From NCBI GenBank assembly GCA_963920765.1, contig OY987247.1, positions 3,596,001-3,660,000 on the forward strand: a stretch of 64,000 bases of DNA, written 5' to 3'. Under the pieces are notes generated by a model. That model did not search any database and was not told the origin of the DNA. It saw only the letters and a program-made list of their open reading frames with translations. This DNA comes from Ulota crispa (lineage: Eukaryota > Streptophyta > Bryopsida > Orthotrichales > Orthotrichaceae). Positions 1 through 10,305 of this stretch are shown here, piece by piece; the first letter of the stretch is position 1, and the number at the start of each line of letters is the position of its first letter. The translations under genes and the position numbers were made by a program.

Positions 1-39
1 CGGCTCTGGTATCAAGTATTCTGTAAGTGCAATTTTTTT

Positions 40-243
40 TTAGGGTTTAGGGCTTGTTGCACTCTTGCTACTTCCGTTATTAATTATGCAGCTAAATCCT
101 GCAGCTCGAGGAATGCTTTTACGGATAGTTATTCAAAGGCTTAGCGGTTCTGGACTGTTTGTCTTTTTGTTATTGTGACTTTTAAGTTCTGTGGCTCACG
201 GAATAATTCTTCGGGTTGTATTTGGCGGCATTAGGGTTTAGGG
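40..243 (+). promoter_or_regulatory. telo-box-like motifs upstream of the first visible NOG1 exon
   Basis: TTAGGGTTTAGGG occurs at 40-52 and again at 231-243, each followed by a similar stretch (GGGCTTGTTGCACT against GGGCTAATTGCACT), so the two look like diverged copies of one unit about 190 bases apart. Telo-boxes (AAACCCTAA) are known plant regulatory motifs of ribosome-biogenesis and translation genes, and the gene here is a ribosome-biogenesis GTPase. Whether they act in this intron is inference. Confidence 0.35.
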
Positions 244-328
244 CTAATTGCACTTTCATCGCTAAGGTTTCAATTTTGCGGCTCACGGAATACATTTTAC
301 GTATTTGTGAGTAACATTTCAAATGCTA

Positions 329-641
329 AGGTGGGCACACTCATAAGCGTCAGTGTCCCCATAACCGTCACTTTTGAAATCTTGGAAAATATGTGGAAAT
401 GAATAGATGTAATTACAAGGATGTACAACATGTGAACATGAAACCTTAGTGTTGGGTACGGGTGCAATGGCAGTTTGCTCTTTAAAAATTCACAACTTAT
501 GCTCACTGTATCCAAATAATACATTCGAAAGTGCAAACTCATTTTTTTTCTGTTCCTAATAGGATCCTATAATTTGCTAGTTATTTACTAAAAGTCATCA
601 TGTTCAAAACCTTTAGTTTGACGTTCATGGGTGCTCCTACC
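329..641. mobile_element. MITE of a ~315-bp TIR family (copy 1) in a NOG1 intron
   Basis: The left end reads GTGGGCACACTCATAAGCG and the right end CATGGGTGCTCCTAC, which are roughly reverse complements (consensus GTAGGAGCACCCATAA). The interior matches the reverse complement of 57324-57637 along its whole length: both hold the same GTCCCCATAACC block, the same TGTGAACATG block and the same GAGTTTGCAC block in mirrored order. No coding capacity is visible, so this is a non-autonomous DNA element. The superfamily was not determined. Confidence 0.75.
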
Positions 642-689
642 ATAGGTGGTTTGAGGATGAGTTTAGCTGATTGGGAGTTGCTTTTGCAG

Positions 690-3210
690 GTGCAAGAATT
701 TGAAGAAAGCAGGATTGGGAAGGATGTGCACGGTGATGAAGCGTGTTGGCCCTAGTCTGGCTTACCTGGAACAAGTCAGACAGCACATGTCAAGATTGCC
801 GTCAATCGATCCCAACACTCGTACTATTTTGATCTGTGGTTATCCAAATGTCGGCAAGAGTAGTTTCATCAACAAAATCACGCGTGCTGATGTAGATGTG
901 CAGCCTTACGCGTTCACCACGAAGTCTCTGTTTGTAGGTCACACCGATTATAAGTATATGCGGTGGCAGGTAGACAAACTCACCACACTTAATTTTGGAG
1001 AGCTTTTATAGTTTCTGTTTGCATTGTCAAAATTGTCTTCATTTATTTGCTAGAAGTGGATTTTGTGCTGAAAATGTGTTTGTTTTGTGTAGGTGATTGA
1101 TACTCCCGGCATTTTGGATCATCCTTTGGAAGAGTGTAACACGATCGAGATGTTGAGTATCACAGCTCTTGCGTATCTTAGAGCTGCAGTTCTTTTCGTG
1201 GTTGATCTCTCTGGCAATTGTGGCTACACCATTGCCCAGCAATCAGCGCTGTTCCATTCGATCAGAGCTCTGTTCGCTAACAAACCAGTGATCATCGCGT
1301 GCAACAAAACTGATCTGCAGCCATTTGAGACGCTTCCAGAGTCTGATAAGAAACTTATTGAGGAAATGAGGAAAGAAGCTGCTAGAGCTGGAGCAGGTCT
1401 TGTCGACGGTCCCCCACCTGATGAGGAGAATTGCATGCTGCCCATGAGTACCATGACAGAGGAGGGCATTATCAATGTCAAGAATGCTGCATGTGAGAAG
1501 CTGCTGCAGATGCGTGTGGAAATGAAGATGAAATCAAAGAAAATCAACGATTGTCTGAATCGGATTCATGTGGCTGTGCCGAAACTCCGAGACCAGAAAG
1601 AGCGCCCTCCTGTTATTCCGCAAGCAATTATCGATGCCAGGGCTATTGAAAGCAAGGCTGCTGAGAACAAGAGGAAATTGGAGAAGGATCTAGAGAACGA
1701 GAATGGTGGTGCAGGTCAGTTGATTCTAAAACTTGTTTCTTGGTTGGTGATTTTTGTCTTGGTTTCCTTCACATTGACATCGTTCAACTGTAGTTGAAAG
1801 CGTGAAACGATTTTTTCTTTAAGGAAAATCTGCATTGAGGTTTTGAGTTATACGGCCTGGATTATTCTATCAAAGACTTATGTGATTGTGTGGATGTGAT
1901 ACAACAGGCGTGTATTCTGCGAATTTGCACAAGCACTACATGTTGTTGGATCCTGATTGGAAGGACGACATAGTTCCTGAGATCATGGATGGGCATAATA
2001 TTGCTGACTTCGTTGATGCCGACATTCTTCAAAGGCTAGATGAGTTGGAGAGAGAGGAGGATGAGCGTGCTGCGGCAGCTGAGGGCATGGATGAGGACGA
2101 GGACATGAGTGATCAGGTCAATTTTTTTACAGCTGTTGAAGGACTTGCTTATTGTAAAAGTCTGTTTTTTCTAATTCTGATGGTAGAAATGGTAGAAACA
2201 ATGAGTCTCACTAAAGTCTATGTCGACTTTCTTTGGAACAGGACCTAACACCCGAAGAAGCAGAGGCTCTTGCTGCAATTCGTCGCAAGAAGAGGCTCAT
2301 GTTGGCTGAGCATAGAGCGAAAAAGAAAACTGCTGATAACAAGCCTGTGATGCCCAGAAGACATGACGTAGAACGACAATTCAATACAAGTAGGATGGGC
2401 AGACATCTTTCAAACTTGGGATTGGACCCGAGTGCTGCAGTGAATAGAGCGAGGAGTAGGTCCGCTGCTGGAACAAGAAGCAGGAAGAGGGACAGATCTG
2501 AAGGGACTGGTGGAGACAACATGGAACTGGATGAGCAAGCGCAGAAGAAAATGCGTTCCAAGACCCGTTCATTATCTCGGCCACATAAAGAAGCACTTCC
2601 AGGTAGAGTTTTCTTTTGCATCTAAAGTCATTATACCAATCCTTATCGGACTCCCACGATTGCTGAAGTTCTTCGTGCTATTATTATATGGCTTCTTGCT
2701 GGTCTTCATTTTCTAAAACCTGGTACCTCTTGATCTCAAAAGTGCCAAGCTGAACATAGGAAATTCACTTTAAAAGCTAATCATTGATCACAGTATCCTT
2801 GAAAAGTTAATTCCATCATTCAATGATCTAGGGTATGGTTTCTTCTTTGTATTGTTACATCTTTGTTAACTTCTCTAAAGCTTCTTGAACGCGGTATTTC
2901 AACTTCTATGGATATGGAAGCAGCCACTTCGGGCATTTAGGGTTAATTTATAATCTTTGCAAACAGCTGGAGAAGAATTATAGGTTGTATCTTTGTACTG
3001 TTTTTAACAAAATAATTTACGGACGTTGATGCAGGTGAAGGATTCAAGGATAGTGCCCAGAAGGTTAAGGCGATGCAGATAGGCAAGAATGCTGTGAAGC
3101 AAAGGAATTTGGATGCTAGGAAGGGAGAGGCAGATCGTGTTCATTACAACAAAAAGCCTAAGCATTTGTTTTCTGGCAAACGAGGAACCGGGAAAACAGA
3201 CCGGAGGTAA
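690..3210 (+). CDS. NOG1: nucleolar GTP-binding protein NOG1, 3' part (5' end outside window)
   Basis: NOG1 is the nucleolar Obg/Era-type GTPase needed for late 60S ribosomal subunit maturation. Five exons are in phase: 690-969, 1093-1714, 1908-2116, 2242-2602 and 3035-3210, with stop TAA at 3208. The first visible exon starts with one base of a split codon and continues with family-typical residues (LGRMCTV), so the N-terminal ~140 residues lie upstream of the window. Visible motifs are the P-loop GYPNVGKSS, the switch region [10 protein letters not shown], the G3 box DTPG (split by an intron before VIDTPG), G4 NKTD, the NOG1 block [10 protein letters not shown] and the conserved C-terminus [16 protein letters not shown]. 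The C-terminal half is highly charged, as in the family. The intron before exon 690 carries a MITE and telo-box-like motifs. Identification is firm; the 5' boundary is simply not present. Confidence 0.95.
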
Positions 3211-3748
3211 CTCGTTTCTTTTGGGTCAGAGTAGGAAATTTTTGCGTAGGCTTAGTAGTTGTATCTTAAAGGTGTGGTGCTTCTTGGTTTCACTCATTTT
3301 CCAAGGACTAAAGGAGCTTCGTTTGCAACCTTGTCAAGTACCTGATCACACATTATTTTGGCAAATCTTCTCAGTCTCGTTTGTCATGTGTGGATGTAAA
3401 TGTGTTCTGTCGACCCAATTTTTGCATTTGATCCGCTTTGAAGAAAGTTGAGTTTGCGCCATCTCGGCTTTTTGTTATGAGCACTTCTCAACCGATTTCG
3501 TTGTGGAGAGATGCAACTTACAGTTTCAGTAGAGAGTTGATAAGTCTGTTATCATCTAGCAAACTTTTACAATTCTGAAGATAAACTAATAAGACATGGT
3601 TATAACTTATTACCAGTGCAATGTAGAGTTTAAAATTTTGTCGTACTATAAATATAAATTATATGGCAGAATTGTCATCTGGTAGTGGGTCTCCTGATTG
3701 GAATTCCTCCAAGTTTACAGTGTCCTGTAGCGGTGGGCCCACACGCCA
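3211..3748. other. 3' flank of NOG1
   Basis: No gene is visible between the NOG1 stop and the tRNA. The first part is presumably NOG1 3' UTR. The apparent open frame that crosses the stop codon (3113-3451) is a shadow of the last exon in another frame. Confidence 0.5.
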
Positions 3749-3820
3749 TCCGTTGTAGTCTAGATGGTTAGGATACTCGGCTCTCACCCGAGCGACCCGG
3801 GTTCGAGTCCCGGCAACGGA
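3749..3820 (+). tRNA. trnE-CUC: tRNA-Glu (anticodon CUC)
   Basis: The 72 bases fold into a complete cloverleaf. The acceptor stem TCCGTTG/CAACGGA pairs over seven bases. The anticodon stem CTCGG/CCGAG encloses the loop CTCTCAC with anticodon CTC. The T arm CCGGG-TTCGAGT-CCCGG is perfect and carries the B box GGTTCGAGTCC. There is no intron and no encoded CCA, as usual for a nuclear tRNA gene. It lies between the 3' ends of NOG1 and the ADD-domain gene and is transcribed in the NOG1 direction. Confidence 0.97.
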
Positions 3821-3847
3821 AGCTCCCGAGTTAACAAAAAGACTACC

Positions 3848-3853
3848 TTTTTT
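3848..3853 (+). terminator. RNA polymerase III T-run terminator of tRNA-Glu
   Basis: A run of six T begins 28 bases past the tRNA 3' end, and a longer T run follows at about 3861-3873. Such runs end Pol III transcription on the non-template strand. The assignment follows from position. Confidence 0.7.
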
Positions 3854-3872
3854 GCCGAACTTTTTTTTTTTT

Positions 3873-3952
3873 TGCAATTGTAGCATTTGAATTGCCCGTC
3901 TACAGCTTTTTTGCTATTGTAGCATTTGAATTGCCTGTTTACAGTTTTTGTG
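3873..3952. repeat. two-copy tandem repeat, ~37-bp unit
   Basis: The block ATTGTAGCATTTGAATTGCC occurs twice about 37 bases apart, each time followed by C or T, GT, C or T, and TACAG. It is a short local duplication behind the tRNA. Nothing else is visible from here to the end of the ADD-domain gene at 5260 apart from that gene's likely 3' UTR. Confidence 0.7.
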
Positions 3953-5259
3953 TGACTCAGTACATGGATCCTGAAAGGACATTTTTGCATACTTAATTGG
4001 TTGATACAGTCAGATCAGGATTGAAATGTCGTAATAGGAGAATGCTTTGGTGAATGAGTCTTACAAAGTTTGATAATAAAGTTTATGATGAAAAAAACGA
4101 TGCCAAATCTTCTCAATCAACAAACGAATACCTCCTTCTAAAAATGGGGTTGCTAAGCATTTGCTACAGTAGTATGAATTGTTCTTCTTGACATCCACAC
4201 ACCCTTATTGACACCCGCTGTTGAATTTATAGCTTCCACTATTTTCAAATCCTAGTAGTCTTGTGAACCCAAGAACCATTGAGGTCTCCAAAATTGAAAT
4301 ATTTAGAAAACACAACCCAGTGCATTACAAAGCTAGTATTCTACTTACATATACATATCCTGTCAGGATGAGAGTATACTACCTACATATATATTCTTTT
4401 AGAATGAGAGTATCTGGCTTAGACGTTCGATCAAGTTGGTTTCAACTTGGAGCAGATAAAACCAATTCAAGTTCTGAAGCTAATGAAGAGATTAGATACT
4501 ACACAAGAGCTAAGTTAACACTGGTGTGAAACTCCAGCTTTCTAAACCATAAATTTATACATATTTTTAGGACTTGTTAGTGTTTTATAGAAGTGAGTTT
4601 ACCATTAAGGTTATTCGAGTTGAAAATGAGGAATATTATCAATGAAAAATGACACTCACACAGCACACATCACATGAAAGAGAGAAATCCCACCACATTC
4701 ATGTCAACCAAACGCACTGAAACATACATAAACTCTCAACACCATACGGAGTACATGATCTTAAGCCATTACACTTCAGGACTTCCATTGCTTGCAACAC
4801 AACAACACAGTTTGTAGGTTAGGGTTTATGGCACTGATGGAATCCGAGAGAACTTCTCTTACAAGTACCTGAAAGAAACATGGACGACACAAAAAATAGG
4901 GCTATTTTTCTACTTTCCTCATCTAAATGTGAATACAGTATTTTCCTTCGAAGTTCAAAGTGCCCACCAAGTTGATGTAAATTGAGCCTACTCAGACGCT
5001 TACTCAGCTTCCTGCTTAGGAACATCTCCACGAAGCGGCCTTTCATGCTTTTGTCCCTGAAAAAGAAGGTTAGGATAAAACATCATTGATCGTAAAGAAT
5101 GTTTTGAAGGCAAAATTCTAGTGATGGGAGTGGAAAGAAAGCAGCAAGGGCGTGATATACCCCTTTTTTTGAAACCTTTTGGCTCCGTTCTAAAGGAGAT
5201 GTACTTTCAGAAATTGGTGAGCTTTGATTAGATGTACCTTGCTCAGTTTTAATTCTGGT

Positions 5260-8200
5260 TCATGCAAACAGAGACTGACGACTTTGTTGCTGGTGTCTTT
5301 GATTCGGCACCTCAAAACCTGTGGAACGTTTCCTGGGATGTTTTCGCTGCAGCTTAGCCTGCCGATTCCAACAAGCCGTCAGGAATCATAATTTGAAGCA
5401 ATATCGATGAATACTAGACAATACCTTAATGATTGTGAACTTAGATTATTTACATAGAGATATGGAAAATAAGTGCTGAAAATTAAAAAAATTGTTCAAT
5501 GTCTTTCGTATGTTACAAGATGGGCTAACTTAGCTACAATGTTTCCAGAAGCCATAATTGTAAATTGACCAGAAAAACTAACAAATATTCAGGCTCCAAA
5601 AAGAGCTAGTTATATCAGAATTATTATGTTGGAGTTAAGCCCTATATCTTTTCATTTATTATGGCTTGGGCCTTTTATCACTGCTATTGGTGCTCAAACT
5701 CCCTTTTTTTTGTAGGGAAAATTTCATAGATACCCCTGAAGTTTGCCATATTTGCACAAATACTCCTGCTTTGACAGAAATTGCACAAATACCCTTAGAC
5801 CATAATTTTTAGGCATTTGTTTGTTGTGCTTGTACTTCCTTAATGACCGATGTTGAAGAAGGGAATGTAATGAAACAAAAAATAATCAGTGTGCGCACAA
5901 AGGACGAAGGGGAAGTGGCATGCACAACAAAAAAACCCCTGAAAATTTTGGTCCAAGGGTATTTGTGCAATTTCTGAAAAATCAGAGGAGTTTCTGCAAA
6001 TATTGCAAACTTATGGGATACCCATGAAATTTTCCCTTTTCTTATATCATAAGAGAAAGAGCCGGAGGAATCACATGCGCTTCTGTGCAGAGTTTTTACC
6101 TTTTCTCGAGCAATTATCGTTGCAATCGTGTCCTCTGGAAACATCGTTTTGTTGCTGGACGGGCCTCTTCGTCTCGGAAAATGATCCCTGCCATGCAAAA
6201 AAATTCAGTTCGACAGCTAAGTCCGAGAGATGGAGAACAACAACGTTTTAAACCCCTGCTATTGTCTTAAACCCTGAAATACTAAAGGATACAAGGTTTT
6301 TAGGGTTGACTTAGAATATTAATCACGAGGCTTAATCCTGGACTTCTTGCTTAGTTTTCTTAGGGTTATATTTAGTCAAAAATAGCAAAGTACCGAAGTT
6401 GTGAGATTATGCAAGTGCAAAAAGCTGTAATTACTACAAGTTTTTAACAGATTTGTGGGTCTTCTTGCTTAGTTTTCTTAGGGCTATAATTTAGTCTAAA
6501 ATAGCAAAGCACCAAAGTTACGAGATTATTCAAGTGCAAAAAAGCTTTAATTACTTTTAACAGATTTGTGGTTACAGGAAAAGTGCCACTGGTTTTGAAA
6601 CGAGGCAATTAATTATGTGACGAATTACCTCGTAGTCTTGCGCTTTGGAGGAGGTGAGCTGTTCTGATTCTTCGTCATCTTCGTCTTCACCAAGGTCTGC
6701 AAGTGTTTGTATTCACGGATCAATGTCTGGAGAAGGTTATCGTCGCAGACAAAGCATCGCCACTGTCGAGTCAGCGTCTCAATAGCATTGAGAACGCCCG
6801 CTCCAAAGTTGCGTTTAATGCATGGCTTGCAAAAGGCCTTGGGACACGTGTCGCAGAGCACGATTTCACCGCCATCGCCACACCAGCGGCACTCGTTCTC
6901 ATGCTCGGATGGATCTTGGGGGTTATCCTGGTGAAACAACACAATTAACATCATACTAGGTAAATTGGGAAAAAGAGTACATTCTGGGACTTTCGCTATT
7001 TCTGTCATTATGTAAAATTCAGCATATTACAATAAAAGAAAAAGCGTGCAATTTCTTGTACAATATTGAAGTCTCAGTGATTGCTTATAAGAATTTCAAA
7101 TAATTTTCAACTTTGAGCTATAGCTATGCTAACATTTACTGTATGTAAGATTAAGGTGGAGTACAAACTGATACCTCAGTTTTTCCCAATTTACCTAACA
7201 TGGTGTTAATTGCGTTTAAAGGTCAAGCATAAAAATCTGGCGTAATCCCAGAAATACACACCATGTATTTCATCATGCATATACATTTTGGAAAAGGAAT
7301 GAAAAAAAATGGATATGACTGAACACAAGATTGTCCCTAAAACTGCTGAAAAAACTTGATGCTCAATAGGGGTTGAGGAGAGTGTTTTGAGAGGACTTTA
7401 TATCTGGCGTAATCCCAGAAATATACACCATATATTTTACAATCTTCATGCATATACATGTTGGAAAAAGAATTAAGAAAATGGATATGACTGAACATAA
7501 GATTGTCCCTAAAACTGCTGAAAAAAATATGATGCTCAGTAAGGGTTGAGTTGAGGAAAGAGTGTTTTCCAAGGACTTGAAATCTGGCTTAATCCCAGAA
7601 ATATACACCATATATTTCATCATGCATATACATGTTGGAAAAAGAATTAAGAAAATGGATATGACCAAACACAGGATTGTCCCTAAAACTGCTGAAAAAG
7701 CTTGATGGCTGCTCAATAGGGTTCAAGAAAAGAGTGTTTTGAGAGGACTTTAAATCTGGCGTAATCCCATAAATACACACCATACATTTCATCATGCATA
7801 AACATGTTGGAAAAATAATTAAGAAGATGGATATGACCAAACACAAGATTGTCTTGTCCTCAAAACTGCTGAAAAAACTTGATGTGCAATAAATAGGGGT
7901 TGAGTTGGGTTGAGGAGAGAGAGAGTGGTTTGAGAGGATTTTTACTTGCCTTGGTGAAAGGGCTGCTGAAGAGGAACTCGTAACAAGGCCCACACACTCC
8001 CACATGTAACACCGGATGCGCTCGCACTTCCGCAATTTTCACGCTAAAACCACATGCTGTACACATGAAGAACTCTTCTGCTCCTTTGCCTTCCTGTTTT
8101 CCAAAGTTCTGAGTCTCCTGTCACAAAAAAAAGCCTCTCAGGGCCAAGAAATATCATTGAAACAGGAGCCAGAGTTGTGTAGATTTTAAGAGAAAGCTGC

Positions 8201-8785
8201 AGATAATATAATATTACCTGTTGCGTTGTCACGCAAGGGTGCTCGACTTCAGGCAAACCTTGTGCAGGGCTTTCCAATTTCACGGAGCTTGCATCACCAC
8301 CGGCTGGTAACGGTTTCGTGTGAAACCTGTCGTCGTCGTTGTGCTCGTCGTCCTCTACTCCACCAGTGCGATCTGTCGTCACCTTCACAGCTTGCGTCGT
8401 TCCCACATCCTTCAGCAACCACCACGTTGCAAACAAACAATGCGAAAAGGATTAGTAACTGCCGCTTTAACGACCACATCCATCGAGATCATGGTCACCA
8501 TCGCGGGCACCATCGTCACCAGTTCAATGCACCCAAAAAAGCGGCAAAAGATGTCGGGCGGGCACTCACTCCGGGGCTTAATGTTCCCGCGAATCCCATA
8601 ACCTGCTGCTGCTGCTCGATCGGGTAATCAGCGCTGTTACCCATCGCTCTGCCTATACTTAACGCCGCTGCAACTGTCATCTTCGGTCTCTGCAGCATTG
8701 CACGCAAATTCAGCACAAGCACAACGCTAAGTATGTGTCTTGCAACCAAAATTCTCATCTCAGAACGAACCGCACCTACCGCCAT
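5260..8785 (-). CDS. stand-alone ADD-domain protein (ATRX/DNMT3-type zinc finger)
   Basis: This is a probable chromatin reader; ADD domains bind the histone H3 tail with unmodified K4. Six exons join in phase: 8785-8570, 8409-8218, 8117-7950, 6927-6629, 6187-6100 and 5358-5260, giving 353 residues. The GATA-like finger begins at residue 155 (CTACGF, then CGPC) and the PHD finger spans 205-253 (CRWC, CDTC, CKPC, CFVC), in the order and spacing of ATRX ADD domains. A basic, Pro-rich tail follows ([10 protein letters not shown], then RKHPRKR). There is no SNF2 helicase, so it is not a full ATRX/CHR20. Intron 3 uses a GC donor (AAG|GCAAGT), required to keep the two fingers in phase. Introns 3, 4 and 5 hold tandem repeats and a MITE. 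The start is uncertain: ATG 8785 gives a hydrophobic N-terminus, and ATG 8644 ([14 protein letters not shown]) is a good alternative. Confidence 0.8.
5715..6036. mobile_element. hairpin MITE of the 'ATACCCCTGAAGTTTGC' family (copy 1), in ADD-gene intron
   Basis: The left end GGGAAAATTTCATAGATACC and the right end (reverse complement GGGAAAATTTCATGGGTATC) are inverted repeats. The complementarity continues through CTTAGACCATAATTTTTAGG on the left and AAAATTTTGGTCCAAGGG on the right, so about 115 bases per arm flank a ~90-base centre. Related copies lie at 29336-29657, 45845-46151 and 56397-57129. No protein is encoded. Confidence 0.85.
6342..6574. repeat. two-copy tandem duplication, ~118-bp period
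   Basis: CTTCTTGCTTAGTTTTCTTA starts at 6343 and again at 6461, and the following ~110 bases match closely (ATAGCAAAG, GAGATTAT, CAAGTGCAAAAA, AACAGATTTGTGG). The duplication lies in intron 4 of the ADD-domain gene. Confidence 0.85.
7236..7949. repeat. four-copy tandem repeat abutting a splice donor
   Basis: Units starting with TCTGGCGTAATCCCAGAAAT or a close variant begin at 7236, 7403, 7583 and 7755, and a fifth truncated match runs into the exon edge near 7944. Periods are about 167, 180, 172 and 189 bases. Each unit contains ACACCATRTATTTC, TGGATATGAC, ATTGTCC and AAAACTGCTGAAAAA. The array fills the 5' end of ADD-gene intron 3, and its last unit ends at the GC splice donor. Several apparent open frames here are translations of the repeat and not genes. 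Confidence 0.9.
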
Positions 8786-9282
8786 GACTGAAATGAAAGA
8801 CTGAGCTCGGATTCTGTGCAGCAGCTGATTAAGCTCGCATGCATTCAGATTGTTCTCTCTCCCAGCCCGATTGAGTCCTGGTTGTAGTAAGTTAGTGGTA
8901 TTACGACTCGCTATGAGAGTGAACTTGACTTGAAGAAGGAAAATTGCGCGCGAGGGTGAGAGGGAGGGGAGCGACGGCAGGAGAGATGAGAGGATGGGTG
9001 TCGCGGCGTGTGAGCATGTGCGAGAGCACTTGGGTGGGGACGCAAGGCTTGACGTGAAGCTTGGCACACCCGCCTCGACGGCGACTGCGACGGCGATGAC
9101 GGCGATGACGGCGATGGCCACGACGGTGATGGGGCCACTGGCCTTGAGCGTGACAGTTTTGACTCGTGGCGACGCCCACCCGTTACTTAACTTATATGGT
9201 TTTCTATTATTTTCATTCAATTTGGACTCTCATCATCTCATCAAGTTGGGATGTGTGATGTGGGTAATCATTGGGTTTTTTT
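8786..9282 (-). promoter_or_regulatory. 5' region of the ADD-domain gene
   Basis: This stretch upstream of the ADD-gene start is markedly GC-richer than its surroundings and carries a short imperfect tandem of GGCGATGAC near 9085-9120. An open frame continues in phase upstream of 8785 to about 9220 on the minus strand, but it is low-complexity (repeated AV/VAI) and probably 5' UTR or promoter. No TATA box was recognised with confidence. Confidence 0.4.
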
Positions 9283-9743
9283 AATTGTCAAATTATGAGT
9301 CTCCTAATAATGACACTACCGTTAATACTTGATTGTTTAGTAGGAAAAGCATGTGACAGGATGGATTTTAGCAAATTGTGTTGTTTTTTTAAATGAATTA
9401 AATAATATTGCAAGCAAGGGTTGTGAGGTGTGTGTTTGTTAGAGAGAATTGTCAATTTTTGATATCAACAACGAATGTTGTTAATATAATTAAGTCCAAT
9501 TTTACTAGTTGTTGTGTTTTGTAATTGTCAAATTATGAGCCTCTTAATAATGACCATACAGTTAATATTTGATTGTTTTTGTAGGAAAAGCATTCGAGAG
9601 GATGGTATTTAGCAAATTGGGTTGTTTTATTTTTTAAGTAAATTAAGTAATATTGCAAGCAAGGGTTGTGAGTTGTGTGTTTGTTAAAGAGAATTGTCAA
9701 TAGATACCAAGTGTTGTTAATAAAATCAAGTCCAATTTTATTG
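9283..9743. repeat. direct duplication, ~235-bp period
   Basis: AATTGTCAAATTATGAG starts at 9283 and again near 9520, and the copies share TAATAATGAC, GTAGGAAAAGCAT, TATTGCAAGCAAGGGTTGTG and AAGTCCAATTTTA in order. No coding potential is visible. Confidence 0.85.
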
Positions 9744-9878
9744 GCATGACTAATATGACATAGTTAATTTCTATAATTGAAACCAAATTTTTTAAGTCTA
9801 AATCCTTAGCAAAGTATTTCATTTTTTTAAACTTTATATATATATTTATATATATATATATTTATTTGTGAATATTAA

Positions 9879-10305
9879 GGGGAAATTACAAACAAGGGCA
9901 TGAAAATATAAAATATTACAAATATGGGCCCAGTTTTAAAATAATTACAAATAGGGGCATGATTTCAAAAAACATTGTAAATTTTTGTAAATTTTTTTTG
10001 GTTTGGACATTGGTTGACTTAAATACATCACATTAAATGTTAGCTTACTTCCAAAAAACTTAAAGGTCTCTTCAAATCAAGCTTAAATGAAGAAATTTTA
10101 TTACAAGAAATGGCAATTTTTGAAGACTTTTAAAAAATTGGAAGTTAGCTAACATCTAATGTGATGTGTCTAAGTCAACCAATGTCCAAACCAAAAATAA
10201 GTTACAAAAAATTACATTTTAAAAAAAATCATGCCCCCTATTTGCAATTATTTTGAAATTGCGCCCCTATTTGTAATATTTTATGCCCCTATTTGTAATT
10301 TCCCC
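9879..10305. mobile_element. foldback element with GGGGAAATTACAAA ends
   Basis: The ends GGGGAAATTACAAAC and GTAATTTCCCC (10295-10305) are inverted repeats, and the arms stay complementary inwards: each holds several ATTACAAATAGGGGC-like blocks, and GTTGACTTAAATACATCACA near 10013 pairs with GTGATGTGTCTAAGTCAACC near 10160. A sequence of ATATTAA type flanks both sides and may be the target duplication. A fragment with the same blocks (CCCATATTTGTAATTATTTT) lies at about 58970-59030. Confidence 0.8.

Noticed and set aside
7236-7949. CRISPR-like regular repeat spacing
   Set aside because: The units are contiguous ~170-bp tandem copies without unique spacers, inside a plant intron.
7363-8035. 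Hydrophobic open frames with repeated FPTCICM segments
   Set aside because: They translate the intronic ~170-bp tandem repeat; the repeated peptide reflects the DNA repeat.
8226-9284. Plus-strand frames opposite the ADD-gene 5' exons
   Set aside because: Low-complexity His/Arg- or MTA-rich shadows of the GC-rich exon and promoter.
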